A stretch of 64,000 nucleotides of DNA, from the NCBI GenBank assembly GCA_018267135.1, contig JAFDZA010000014.1, forward strand, positions 310,001 to 374,000. Reading direction: 5' to 3'. Below, piece after piece: positions 54,316 through 63,620 of this stretch. The position numbers were made by a program, and so were the translations under genes. This DNA comes from Bacteroidota bacterium. GTDB taxonomy: Bacteria > Bacteroidota > Bacteroidia > Cytophagales > Cyclobacteriaceae. The notes beneath the pieces were generated by a model, which did no database searches, had not been told where the DNA came from, and saw only the letters and a list, made by a program, of their open reading frames with translations. Position 1 is the stretch's first letter. Each line of letters opens with the position of its first letter.

Positions 54316-57300
54316 TCAGGCCACTACTTCAATCATAACATCTTTTATTTTTTGAAATTTAGAAATCACATCGTTTACGGCCTTAATTCTGTATTTACGG
54401 GAGAGCAACTCCAGGTTTATATTTTCTTGTTCGTCCTGAATTTTTAAATACAAGGGGCAAGTGCCTGCATATTCGGTGCATAGCTTTTCTATTTCCGAAA
54501 TGAGGTCAGTGTTTATACTGGCCAAACGTACTTTCAGTTGCAAGCCCTTGGCTCGCTTGTTGCCAATTTCATTGAGCAGATCTATGCTTCTTATTTTATA
54601 TTCTAAACTCATGTCGCCCCAGGTTCTGCGGGCAACGCTGCCTTCTATAAAAAGAAAAATGCCGGGCATTAAAAACGATTTGTACTTCAGGTAGTCTTCA
54701 CTCCATAACGTAAACTCGTACTTGCCACTGAAATCTTCTAGTATCAATTTTCCAAAAGGCTTACCGGTTTTGGTTAGCCGGTGCTCTACCGAAGATACAA
54801 TACCACCTACTTTGCAATCTTTACCTTCTTTATTTTCTAAATGATTTAACTCGGTTACAGGAGTATTGGTAAAGGTGTCTAATTCAAATTTAAAATTGTC
54901 TAATGGATGGCCTGAAATATAAACTCCCACCACTTCTTTTTCGAAATGAAGTTTTTCCAGTACGCTAAACGGTTCGATCGTTTCTATTTTTGGTTGAGGC
55001 AGCACGGTGCCGGTGTCTCCCCCAAAAAGGCTGGCCTGGGCGCTTTCAGTTTCCTGCTGAAGCTTGGCAGCATAGCGAATTACTTTTTCGGTAAGCGATA
55101 TATCGCCTTCTTTTCCGGTCAGGTATTGCCTGCGATGAAACTGAGTAAAACAATCAAATGCACCCGACAGAGCGAGGCATTCATAAGTTTTTTTATTTAC
55201 CGATCGCTGGCTAAGGCGTTTGGCAAAATCAAAAATATCGGTGTAAGCCCCATGGGCTTCGCGCTCGCGAATGATCGCTTCTGCGGCAGCATCGCCTGCA
55301 CCTTTAATGGCGCCCAACCCAAACCGGATTTCGCCTTGAGCGTTTACTTCAAAGTAAATACCCGATTCATTAATATGGGGACCGAGTACGTCTATATTTT
55401 GTTGACGGCATTCATCAATAAAATAGGTAACGTTATCTAAGTTGTTTTGCGAGTGGGTAAGAACGGCTGCCATGTATTCGGCTGTATAGTTGGCTTTTAA
55501 GTAGGCCGTATGATAAGCCACTAATGAGTAACAAGTAGAATGCGATTTATTAAATGCATACTGGGCAAAGGCTTCCCAGTCTTTCCAAATTTTTTCGGCA
55601 ATGCGTTCATCGTGGTTATTTTTTTTACAACCTTCTATGAATTTATCTTTCATTTTTTGTAGTACTTCAATTTGCTTCTTGCCCATAGCTTTGCGCAGTA
55701 CATCGGCATCGCCTTTGCTAAAACCAGCCAGCTTTTGCGATAGCAACATTACCTGCTCCTGATACACCGTAATGCCGTAGGTGTCTTTTAAATATTCTTC
55801 CATTTCGGGCAGATCGTATTTAATGACTTCGCGGCCATTTTTACGGGCTATGAAGTTAGGGATATATTCCATCGGGCCGGGCCGGTAGAGCGCATTCATG
55901 GCGATGAGGTCTTCAAACTTATCGGGCTTCAGGGCTTTGAGGTAGGCAATCATTCCATCACTTTCAAACTGAAAAGTGCCGGTGGTTTCTCCGCGTTGGT
56001 ATAGTTGGTAGGTTTTGAGATCGTTTAACGGAATAGTATCTATATCAATATCAATACCTCTTCTTTTTTTTATATTTTTTAAAGTGGTAGAAATAATGGT
56101 GAGTGTGGTGAGGCCAAGAAAATCCATCTTCAACAAGCCTGCGCTTTCTACTACGCTGTTGTCGAATTGCGTAACGAGCATCTCGGAGTCTTTGGCTTTA
56201 GCCACGGGCACAAAGTTGGTTAGTGCATCGGGTGTAATGATAACTCCGCAGGCATGGGTTCCGGTATTTCGAAGCGAGCCTTCTAACACTACGGCTTGTT
56301 TCAGCACATCGGCTCGTTTATCTGTGCCATTTTTCAAATCGCTTAGTTCGCGCACTTCGTCAAAAGCAGTTTGCAGAGTAGTGCCGGGTTTTTCAGGAAC
56401 GAGTTTGGCAATCATATTGGCATCGGCCAAAGGCAACTCCATGACGCGGGCGCAATCGCGTATGGATGACTTAGCAGCCATGGTGCCATAGGTAATAATT
56501 TGGGCTACCTGGCTATGGCCATATTTTTCGATTACGTATTTCAATACCTTGTCGCGGCCCTCGTCATCAAAGTCAATATCAATATCGGGCAGCGATACGC
56601 GATCCGGGTTAAGGAAGCGCTCAAACAGCAAATCGTAGGCTATCGGGTCAACGTTGGTAATGCCGATGCAGAAGGCTACGGCCGAGCCTGCGGCAGAACC
56701 TCGGCCGGGTCCTACACTTACACCCATTTCACGGGCTTTAGAAGTAAAATCCTGTACAATTAAAAAATATCCGGGATACCCTGTTTTTCGTATCGTTTCC
56801 AATTCAAAATCAAGCCGTCCTTTTATTTCAGGAGTAACGGTGGTGTATTTTTTTTTAGCACCTTCGTAAGTAAGGTATTTGAGGTATTCATCTTCGGTTG
56901 AAAAATGATCGGGAATGTTAAACTTGGGCAGTAGAACGTTTCGCTTCAGTTCATATTTTTCTATTTTGTTTACGATTTCACTAATGGTTGTTATCGCTTC
57001 CGGTAAATCGCGGAACAACTGTTTCATTTCTTCTTGCGATTTCAGATAAAACTGATCGTTGGGCAACCCGTAGCGTTTGCCACGTCCTTCCCCAATGGGA
57101 GTGGACTGAAATTCGCCTTCTTTTATGCAGAGAAGTACATCGTGCGCATTCGACTCACTTTTTTCGAGGTAGTAACATTCGTTAGCCGCAAAATATTTTA
57201 CTTGATGTTTTTGGGCAAACCTCAAGAGTGTTTCATTCACCCGTTCTTCTTCGCGTGTACCGTGCCGGTTTAGCTCTATATAAAAATCATCGGCAAATGT

Positions 57301-58506
57301 GGTATGCCACCATACAAAAGCATCTTCTGCTTGCCGCTCGCCTACGTGCAGGATTAAATGAGGAACTTCGCTGGATAACCCACCAGTCGTAGCAATAACT
57401 CCTTCCTTGTGTTGGGTAACCAGTTCTTTATCTATACGTGGATAGAGACCATATAATCCTTCGGTATAAGCTATTGAACTGAGCTTAGCCAGATTATGGT
57501 ACCCGGTTTTGTTCTTAGCCAGCAACACCTGGTTATAGCGTTTGTCGGGATCGTCTTTAGTGAATTTTAATTTTTTTCGATCTGTGCTCACATAAAATTC
57601 GCATCCTACAATTGGTTTAATATTATGTGCCAGCGCTTTGCTAACAAACTCAAAAGCAGCGTACATGTTGCCCAAGTCAGTAATAGCAAGAGCGGGCATA
57701 TTGTATTTCTTCGCTTTTAAAATCAGCTTTTCAATATCGGGTGTAGCCTGCAGCACCGAATATTGAGAGTGCACATGCAGATGACTGAAGTCGGCACCTA
57801 CCAGCAGATTGGCCCCTGTTTTTTCAACATAGTTGATGCTATCTTCTTTTTCTTTTTTTGTTGAATTCCCTTTTTCGAGTACAGGCTCTTGATAAATAAT
57901 GTTTTCGGGAGGGGTGGAGTCATACGGTTTTATTACTTGGCGTTTGATCAGCTCAAAATAAGAACGTGCCGTAGCCGCTACGTCATAGCTGGCATCGTGG
58001 GCATCGTCAAAACCTTTTCCAAATAATTTTTGATGGAGCTCTTCAAGCCGGGGTATTTTTAATCTTCCTCCAATACCCCCTTGCAGATGACAAAATTCAA
58101 TCGAGGCTGTTCCGGTATCATTTTTTTGCAGAGACAGAAAATGGTCAGTGGGAAATGCGGTGCGTATAAACTCTGCCCCGATGATATTAATGTCGAATTC
58201 AATATTGTGTCCTACTAAAACGTGCGTACGAGTTAGGTCTTTTTCCAGTAAAGCCAACACTTCTTTCAGGTTGTGCCCTTCTTCCAGTGCTCTGCGTGTA
58301 GAGATGCCATGTATCTGTTCAGCCTTAAAAGGAATATCAAATCCATCCGGCTTAACTATATAGTTATGCTGCGAGAGAAGTTTGCCGTGCCCATCGTGAA
58401 GTTGCCAGGCCAGTTGCACTAACCTTGGCCAGTTTTCAAGATCGGTAATAGGGGCGGTTCGGTTATGCGGAATACCGGTGGTTTCCGTGTCAAAGATCAG
58501 ATACAT
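54316..58506 (-). CDS. dnaE: DNA polymerase III alpha subunit with N-terminal exonuclease
   Basis: 1396 residues, ~220 more than a plain DnaE. Residues 1-195 are a DnaQ-like DEDDh exonuclease (FDTETTG near 4, HNIEFDI near 98, HDASYDVAAT near 172). Then PHP domain (FSHLHVHSQYSVLQ near 243), polymerase core with catalytic Asp residues in SLPDIDIDFDDEGRD near 638 and SHSTCYSLVAYHTAYLKANY, helix-hairpin-helix and OB domain (DCKVGGIVSSVEHRLTKTGK). It is the replicative polymerase with its own proofreading module. All key acidic residues appear present. Confidence 0.95.
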   Translation of the reverse strand: MYLIFDTETTGIPHNRTAPITDLENWPRLVQLAWQLHDGHGKLLSQHNYIVKPDGFDIPFKAEQIHGISTRRALEEGHNLKEVLALLEKDLTRTHVLVGHNIEFDINIIGAEFIRTAFPTDHFLSLQKNDTGTASIEFCHLQGGIGGRLKIPRLEELHQKLFGKGFDDAHDASYDVAATARSYFELIKRQVIKPYDSTPPENIIYQEPVLEKGNSTKKEKEDSINYVEKTGANLLVGADFSHLHVHSQYSVLQATPDIEKLILKAKKYNMPALAITDLGNMYAAFEFVSKALAHNIKPIVGCEFYVSTDRKKLKFTKDDPDKRYNQVLLAKNKTGYHNLAKLSSIAYTEGLYGLYPRIDKELVTQHKEGVIATTGGLSSEVPHLILHVGERQAEDAFVWWHTTFADDFYIELNRHGTREEERVNETLLRFAQKHQVKYFAANECYYLEKSESNAHDVLLCIKEGEFQSTPIGEGRGKRYGLPNDQFYLKSQEEMKQLFRDLPEAITTISEIVNKIEKYELKRNVLLPKFNIPDHFSTEDEYLKYLTYEGAKKKYTTVTPEIKGRLDFELETIRKTGYPGYFLIVQDFTSKAREMGVSVGPGRGSAAGSAVAFCIGITNVDPIAYDLLFERFLNPDRVSLPDIDIDFDDEGRDKVLKYVIEKYGHSQVAQIITYGTMAAKSSIRDCARVMELPLADANMIAKLVPEKPGTTLQTAFDEVRELSDLKNGTDKRADVLKQAVVLEGSLRNTGTHACGVIITPDALTNFVPVAKAKDSEMLVTQFDNSVVESAGLLKMDFLGLTTLTIISTTLKNIKKRRGIDIDIDTIPLNDLKTYQLYQRGETTGTFQFESDGMIAYLKALKPDKFEDLIAMNALYRPGPMEYIPNFIARKNGREVIKYDLPEMEEYLKDTYGITVYQEQVMLLSQKLAGFSKGDADVLRKAMGKKQIEVLQKMKDKFIEGCKKNNHDERIAEKIWKDWEAFAQYAFNKSHSTCYSLVAYHTAYLKANYTAEYMAAVLTHSQNNLDNVTYFIDECRQQNIDVLGPHINESGIYFEVNAQGEIRFGLGAIKGAGDAAAEAIIREREAHGAYTDIFDFAKRLSQRSVNKKTYECLALSGAFDCFTQFHRRQYLTGKEGDISLTEKVIRYAAKLQQETESAQASLFGGDTGTVLPQPKIETIEPFSVLEKLHFEKEVVGVYISGHPLDNFKFELDTFTNTPVTELNHLENKEGKDCKVGGIVSSVEHRLTKTGKPFGKLILEDFSGKYEFTLWSEDYLKYKSFLMPGIFLFIEGSVARRTWGDMSLEYKIRSIDLLNEIGNKRAKGLQLKVRLASINTDLISEIEKLCTEYAGTCPLYLKIQDEQENINLELLSRKYRIKAVNDVISKFQKIKDVMIEVVA

Positions 58507-58695
58507 GTACGAAAGTGGTTGTGTTCGTAAAATTATAAAAGAAGAACGGAAACGTATTTTCCCATTTCAGGAAAAAAGTCTTATAGTAGGACTAAGGTAA
58601 TAGACTATTTTATTTATAAATAATTGATAATCAGCATAATAATACATAGGCATTGCTTTGGTAATGTAACAGATGAACAAAACCCATTTTTTTTT

Positions 58696-58803
58696 ATGAA
58701 ATCTATGTTCAATAAGATTATAAACTTTATCAGACGTGAGTGGTTTCTGCTGATAATGTTGGTTACGATCTCCCTGATCGTGCTTCTTTTTGAATTTCTC
58801 TGA
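58696..58803 (+). CDS. Candidate 35-residue membrane microprotein
   Basis: ATG at 58696 to TGA at 58801-58803. A basic amphipathic start (MKSMFNKIINFIRREW) is followed by one hydrophobic helix (FLLIMLVTISLIVLLFEFL) that ends the protein. It lies alone in the 511-bp gap between dnaE (divergent) and sdhC. Eight T precede the ATG and no ribosome-binding site is seen, as is normal in this phylum. The rest of that gap holds only the sdh promoter region. Confidence 0.45.
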   Translation: MKSMFNKIINFIRREWFLLIMLVTISLIVLLFEFL

Positions 58804-58869
58804 AACAGATTTTTTATTCCGTCAATCCTCTAAAAGATTCTAACAGTGTAAAAACATTTGCAAGCCTTC

Positions 58870-58901
58870 TTTGTTTCGTAAATCTTTGACGAGTATTTTT
58901 G
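58870..58901 (+). promoter_or_regulatory. Predicted sdhCAB promoter
   Basis: TTTG (58870-58873) and TATTTTTG (58894-58901) are separated by 20 bp, an exact fit to the Bacteroidota consensus. The start would lie near 58908, giving a ~110-base leader for sdhC. The -7 element is the left arm of a 9-bp inverted repeat, described separately. Confidence 0.6.
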
Positions 58902-58918
58902 ACACGCATCAAAAATAC
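58893..58918. promoter_or_regulatory. Inverted repeat across the sdh -7 element
   Basis: GTATTTTTG (58893-58901) and CAAAAATAC (58910-58918), perfect over 9 bp with an 8-bp spacer. The left arm contains the -7 element and the spacer the predicted start, so a protein bound here would block transcription. The hairpin has no T-run, so termination is unlikely. Confidence 0.45.
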
Positions 58919-59017
58919 GTGCATGAGGTGGTTATGTTCTAATCAGTTTTTAATAATTATAAAAACAGATTTATGCTTGAACACTTCATCCGGTCTAACC
59001 AAAAAATTTATTAACAG

Positions 59018-59698
59018 ATGAAATGGCTTATTGATCTTTTTTCCAGTACGCTGGGACGAAAAGTACTCATGGCCTTGACGGGATTGTTTCTCATTCTCTT
59101 CTTGGCGGTACACCTGGCAGGCAATCTGCAATTGCTGAAGCATGACGGAGGCAGAGCATTTAATGTATATGCCGAGTTTATGAGCACCAATCCGCTCATT
59201 CAGGTTATCTCAAAAGGAAATTTCTTTTTTATTCTTTTGCATGCGGGCGTTTCGCTGGGGCTTACCATCCGAAACAGAAAAGCACGGGGAAGTGTAGGCT
59301 ATGCCGTTACCAGCGGTAAATCGTCTATCTGGTCATCGCGCAATATGGGTATCTTAGGTACTGTTATTTTGGTTTTTATTGTTATCCACCTGAAAGATTT
59401 TTGGGCGCAGATGCACTGGGGTGGGATTGAAACAGTAATGTATGACGGCAAAGAATATCGCGATTTGAGTAAGTTAGTGGCGTATTGGTTTCACGTAGGG
59501 TGGTACGTGGCGCTCTACTGTTTTTGTATGATTGCAATCGGCTTTCACTTGTGGCACGGGTTTATCAGTGCTTTTCAAACATTGGGGCTGAATCATCCCA
59601 AATACAATCCGCTTATCCATTTTGTAGGCAAAGCATTTGCCATTGTGGTTCCGGCATTGTTCGCTTGGATTCCATTGGCCATGTATTTTAACATTTGA
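59018..59698 (+). CDS. sdhC: Succinate dehydrogenase cytochrome b subunit (type B)
   Basis: 226 residues, five predicted membrane helices. Candidate haem-ligand histidines lie in LAVHLAGNLQLL near residue 27, FFILLHAGVSL near 75, VFIVIHLKDFW near 123 and GFHLWHGF near 173. This single anchor with two haems fits type B complex II of the b558 family, coupled to menaquinone. There is no sdhD. It starts the sdhCAB operon, 12 bp before sdhA. Confidence 0.94.
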   Translation: MKWLIDLFSSTLGRKVLMALTGLFLILFLAVHLAGNLQLLKHDGGRAFNVYAEFMSTNPLIQVISKGNFFFILLHAGVSLGLTIRNRKARGSVGYAVTSGKSSIWSSRNMGILGTVILVFIVIHLKDFWAQMHWGGIETVMYDGKEYRDLSKLVAYWFHVGWYVALYCFCMIAIGFHLWHGFISAFQTLGLNHPKYNPLIHFVGKAFAIVVPALFAWIPLAMYFNI

Positions 59699-59710
59699 TT
59701 TATAAATAAT

Positions 59711-61636
59711 ATGAAGCTCGAATCAAAATCACCGGAAGGCCCGTTGGCCGAAAAGTGGACCAAACATAAATTCAACTTGAAGTTGGTTAACCCGGCTAAC
59801 AAGAGAAAGTACGAAATCATAGTGGTGGGTACAGGTTTAGCGGGCGCATCGGCCGCAGCCTCCTTGGGTGAACTTGGCTATAACGTAAAAGCATTTTGCT
59901 TTCAAGATAGCCCACGCAGGGCACACAGCATTGCCGCACAAGGCGGAATTAATGCAGCTAAAAATTATCAGAATGACGGAGACAGTATTTACCGATTATT
60001 TTACGACACTATAAAAGGAGGCGATTACCGGGCCCGCGAAGCGAATGTATACCGGCTGGCTGAAGTAAGCGTGAATATTATTGACCAGTGTGTAGCACAA
60101 GGTGTTCCGTTTGCCCGAGAGTATGGCGGACTGTTAGCAAACCGCTCGTTTGGCGGAGCACAGGTTTCGCGCACGTTTTATGCCCGCGGCCAAACGGGGC
60201 AACAACTTTTGCTCGGGGCTTACAGTGCTTTGAACCGCCAAATCGCTAACGGCAAGGTGAAGATGTATAACCGTACCGAAATGCTCGATGTAGTGGTGGT
60301 TGATGGAAAAGCGCGGGGCATTGTAACCCGCGATTTAATTACCGGTAAAATTGAGGCGCACAGTGCCCATGCCGTACTTCTTTGCACAGGCGGGTATGGA
60401 AACGTATTTTATCTCTCTACCAATGCGAAAGGGTCGAACGTAACGGCCGCCTGGCGGGCTCATAAAAAAGGTGCTTTATTTGCCAACCCTTGCTTCACAC
60501 AAATCCATCCTACGTGTATTCCCGTTTCGGGCGACCATCAATCAAAACTGACGCTGATGTCAGAATCACTACGAAACGATGGACGCGTTTGGGTACCTAA
60601 AGTAGCCGTGAAAGGACTTAAAGCTAAAGATGCTAAGTCGATAGCGGAAGCAGACCGTGATTATTTCTTGGAGCGTAAGTACCCTTCGTTTGGAAACCTG
60701 GTACCGCGCGATGTAGCCTCGCGCAACGGCAAAATGATGTGCGATGAAGGCCGTGGTGTAGGCGCTACAGGGCTTGCCGTTTTCCTTGATTTTGCCGATG
60801 CTATTAAGCGCGATGGCCGCGATGTAATTTCAGCTAAATATGGCAACCTGTTTGATATGTACAAACAGATTACCGGAGATGACCCCTACGAAATGCCGAT
60901 GATGATTTTCCCGGCTGTGCACTATACCATGGGCGGACTTTGGGTAGATTATAATTTAATGACATCAGTGCCCGGATTGTATGCCTTAGGGGAAGCCAAT
61001 TTTTCTGACCATGGCGCTAACCGCTTGGGCGCAAGTGCTTTGATGCAAGGATTAGCAGATGGGTATTTTGTAATCCCTTACACTATTGGCGACTATCTGG
61101 CGGGCATCGGATGGAATGACAAAGTAAGCACCGATCACCCTGTTTTTAAAGAAGCAATAGATACTGTGAATAGTCGCGTACAAAAATTACTATCCATTAA
61201 AGGAAAGAAAACAGTAGATGAATTTCACCGCGAGTTGGGATTAACTTTGTGGGAATATTGCGGAATGTCGCGCAATGATGCCGGCTTAAAAATAGCTAAG
61301 AAAAAAATTCAAGAGTTACGCACTGAGTTTTGGCAAAACGTAGATGTGGTGGGCAGCGCCAATGAATTGAATATGGAGTTGGAGAAAGCCGGCCGGGTGG
61401 CTGATTTCCTCGAACTGGGTGAATTGATGGTGGACGATGCCCTCGACAGAAAAGAGTCTTGCGGTTGTCACTTCCGCGAAGAATCTCAAACCACCGATGG
61501 CGAGGCTTTGCGCATTGATAATGATTACACCTATTCCTCCGCATGGGAATACAAAGGGGAAAATCAGCCGGAAGAACTGCACAAAGAAGAGCTGAAGTTC
61601 GAAAATGTAAAACTCACTCAACGTAGTTATAAATAA
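59711..61636 (+). CDS. sdhA: Succinate dehydrogenase flavoprotein subunit
   Basis: 641 residues. FAD fold [20 protein letters not shown] near residue 37, covalent-FAD His region [17 protein letters not shown] near 75, and active-site segments [12 protein letters not shown] near 266 and [12 protein letters not shown] near 403. It oxidises succinate to fumarate in TCA cycle and respiration. Near the end, [12 protein letters not shown] is typical of the type B/E branch. Confidence 0.96.
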   Translation: MKLESKSPEGPLAEKWTKHKFNLKLVNPANKRKYEIIVVGTGLAGASAAASLGELGYNVKAFCFQDSPRRAHSIAAQGGINAAKNYQNDGDSIYRLFYDTIKGGDYRAREANVYRLAEVSVNIIDQCVAQGVPFAREYGGLLANRSFGGAQVSRTFYARGQTGQQLLLGAYSALNRQIANGKVKMYNRTEMLDVVVVDGKARGIVTRDLITGKIEAHSAHAVLLCTGGYGNVFYLSTNAKGSNVTAAWRAHKKGALFANPCFTQIHPTCIPVSGDHQSKLTLMSESLRNDGRVWVPKVAVKGLKAKDAKSIAEADRDYFLERKYPSFGNLVPRDVASRNGKMMCDEGRGVGATGLAVFLDFADAIKRDGRDVISAKYGNLFDMYKQITGDDPYEMPMMIFPAVHYTMGGLWVDYNLMTSVPGLYALGEANFSDHGANRLGASALMQGLADGYFVIPYTIGDYLAGIGWNDKVSTDHPVFKEAIDTVNSRVQKLLSIKGKKTVDEFHRELGLTLWEYCGMSRNDAGLKIAKKKIQELRTEFWQNVDVVGSANELNMELEKAGRVADFLELGELMVDDALDRKESCGCHFREESQTTDGEALRIDNDYTYSSAWEYKGENQPEELHKEELKFENVKLTQRSYK

Positions 61637-61669
61637 TAAAATAGTTGAATCTCATAAATCGCTAATAAG

Positions 61670-62437
61670 ATGAAGATCACTTTAAAGGTTTGGAGGCAAA
61701 AAAGTAAAGATGCCAAAGGAGAATTTAAGACATATCAGCATGATCACGTGTCTTCCGATATGTCGTTTCTCGAAATGATGGATGTTCTCAACACCCAACT
61801 CATAAAAAAAGGAGAGGACCCTATTCATTTTGATCACGACTGCCGCGAAGGTATCTGCGGAATGTGCAGTATGTATATCAATGGGCAACCGCATGGCCCG
61901 CTGCAGACGACCACTTGCCAGTTGCACATGCGAACATTTAAAGATGGAGAAACCATTACAGTAGAACCTTGGCGTGCACAGGCTTTTCCGGTAATCAAGG
62001 ATCTGGTGGTTGATCGAAGCGCATTCGACCGAATTCAGCAAGCGGGTGGGTACGTAAATGTAAATACCGGTGGTGTACCCGATGCCAACGTAATTCCTAT
62101 TTCTAAAAAAATTGCAGACGAAGCATTCGATGCGGCTGCCTGTATTGGTTGTGGAGCCTGTGTAGCCGCTTGTAAAAATGCATCAGCTATGCTTTTTGTC
62201 AGTGCTAAGGTTTCTCAGTTTGCCTTGCTGCCTCAGGGTCATGCCGAGCGTAAAGAGCGTGTGGAAAAAATGGTAGAACAGATGGATACCGAAGGGTTTG
62301 GTTCTTGTACTAACACGCGCGCGTGCGAGGCGGAGTGCCCCAAAGCCATTTCGGTGGCCAATATTGCTCGTATGAACCGCGAATACTTTTCAGCCATGGT
62401 TAGCAGCTATGAAGTAAAAGTAGGCGGAGGGGAGTAG
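61670..62437 (+). CDS. sdhB: Succinate dehydrogenase iron-sulfur subunit
   Basis: 255 residues. 2Fe-2S cluster in [16 protein letters not shown] near residue 62, and cysteines for the 4Fe-4S and 3Fe-4S clusters in [13 protein letters not shown] near 162 and [13 protein letters not shown] near 213. It passes electrons from SdhA to the haems of SdhC. It starts 33 bp after sdhA and ends the operon. Confidence 0.96.
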   Translation: MKITLKVWRQKSKDAKGEFKTYQHDHVSSDMSFLEMMDVLNTQLIKKGEDPIHFDHDCREGICGMCSMYINGQPHGPLQTTTCQLHMRTFKDGETITVEPWRAQAFPVIKDLVVDRSAFDRIQQAGGYVNVNTGGVPDANVIPISKKIADEAFDAAACIGCGACVAACKNASAMLFVSAKVSQFALLPQGHAERKERVEKMVEQMDTEGFGSCTNTRACEAECPKAISVANIARMNREYFSAMVSSYEVKVGGGE

Positions 62438-62505
62438 CCCCCCACAGGTCTGCTGATTATCGCAGATTATCAAAAAAGGATATTTCCCTATTCCAAAAAT
62501 AATCC

Positions 62506-62513
62506 TACCTTTG
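62506..62513 (+). promoter_or_regulatory. Candidate -7 element of the tRNA-Gln gene
   Basis: TACCTTTG, exact TAnnTTTG, 29 bp before the tRNA. Transcription would start near 62520. A TTTC around 62483-62486 may stand in for the -33 element. Confidence 0.5.
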
Positions 62514-62542
62514 CGCTCCAAATTTTAAGATTTGGAGATTAT

Positions 62543-62616
62543 TGTCCCGTGGTGTAATGGCAACACTGCAGATTTTGATTCTGCCTTTCTAGGTTCGAGT
62601 CCTAGCGGGACAACCA
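62543..62616 (+). tRNA. tRNA-Gln (anticodon TTG)
   Basis: Full cloverleaf: acceptor stem TGTCCCG with CGGGACA, D-arm with GGTGTAATGGCAACAC, anticodon stem GCAGA/TCTGC with loop TTTTGAT (anticodon TTG, reading CAA and by wobble CAG), T-arm CTAGG TTCGAGT CCTAG. Discriminator A, and the 3' CCA is encoded (62614-62616). It lies 105 bp after sdhB. Confidence 0.97.
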
Positions 62617-62621
62617 ATAAC

Positions 62622-62649
62622 AAACCCGCCCGTACGGGTTTGTGTTTTG
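62622..62649 (+). terminator. Terminator behind tRNA-Gln
   Basis: AAACCCG (62622-62628) pairs with CGGGTTT (62635-62641) around a 6-base loop, followed by GTGTTTTG. It begins 6 bp after the tRNA and ends only ~7 bp before the prs ATG, so it also shapes the prs 5' region; prs may depend on read-through from the tRNA promoter. Confidence 0.7.
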
Positions 62650-62655
62650 TAAATC

Positions 62656-63585
62656 ATGGCAGTAAAAATTTTTTCAGGAAGCGCAACTACCTATTTAGCT
62701 GAGAAAATAGCTTATGCCTATGGGGAACCATTGGGCAAAGTAAATTACCAGCATTTCAGCGATGGCGAGATGTCGCCCTATATTTCCGAATCGGTGCGTG
62801 GCCATGATGTATTTTTAGTACAATCTACTTTTGCTCCGTCAGACAATTTTATGGAGTTGTTGTTGATGATTGATGCCGCCCGCAGAGCCAGCGCTGAAAA
62901 TGTAAACGTCATCATTCCTTACTTTGGCTATGCCCGCCAAGACCGCAAAGACAAGCCGCGCGTAGCTATTGCCGCTAAACTGATTGCAAATTTAATTTCT
63001 GCTGCCGGAGCCGACCGGATCATGACATGCGATTTGCATGCTGATCAGATCCAGGGTTTTTTTGATATTCCGGTAGATCACCTCGATGGTAATTTTATTT
63101 TTGTACCCTACTTAAAATCTCTTCGCCTGGAAAACATCATGTTTGCCTCGCCTGACGTAGGAGGAATAAAAAGGGCTCGTAGCTTTGCCAAATTTTTCGA
63201 TGCCGATTTAGCCGTTTGCGATAAACACCGGAAAGAGGCTAACAAGATCGACAGCATGCGTTTGATTGGTGAAGTGGAGGGCAAAGATGTTATTTTAGTA
63301 GATGACTTGGTGGATACAGCCGGTACCATCTGCAAGGCCGCATCTTTATTAAAAGAGAAAGGAGCTAAGTCGGTACGTGCCGTGTGTACACATCCCGTTT
63401 TATCGGGCAAAGCGTACGATAACATTAATAATTCTGAGTTAGAGGAAATTGTGGTAACGGATACCATTCCGCTAAAGGGGGTATCTGATAAAATAAAAGT
63501 GCTTACTGTTTCTGATCTCTTTGCTAAAGCGATCCGGAAAATTCACGATCACGAATCCATCAGCTCTCTTTTTATCAGACTTTAA
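62656..63585 (+). CDS. prs: Ribose-phosphate pyrophosphokinase
   Basis: 309 residues. DARRASAENVNVIIPYFGYARQDRK-type ATP loop near residue 75-100, metal/catalytic segment CDLHADQIQGFFDIPVDHL near 125, and the PRPP loop VDDLVDTAGTI near 216. It makes PRPP from ribose 5-phosphate and ATP for nucleotides, histidine and tryptophan. No own promoter is seen between tRNA terminator and ATG. Followed 35 bp later by the L25 gene, as in many bacteria. Confidence 0.97.
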   Translation: MAVKIFSGSATTYLAEKIAYAYGEPLGKVNYQHFSDGEMSPYISESVRGHDVFLVQSTFAPSDNFMELLLMIDAARRASAENVNVIIPYFGYARQDRKDKPRVAIAAKLIANLISAAGADRIMTCDLHADQIQGFFDIPVDHLDGNFIFVPYLKSLRLENIMFASPDVGGIKRARSFAKFFDADLAVCDKHRKEANKIDSMRLIGEVEGKDVILVDDLVDTAGTICKAASLLKEKGAKSVRAVCTHPVLSGKAYDNINNSELEEIVVTDTIPLKGVSDKIKVLTVSDLFAKAIRKIHDHESISSLFIRL

Positions 63586-63620
63586 ATTTTTTACTTGTAT
63601 AACTTTAAATTTTATTAATT

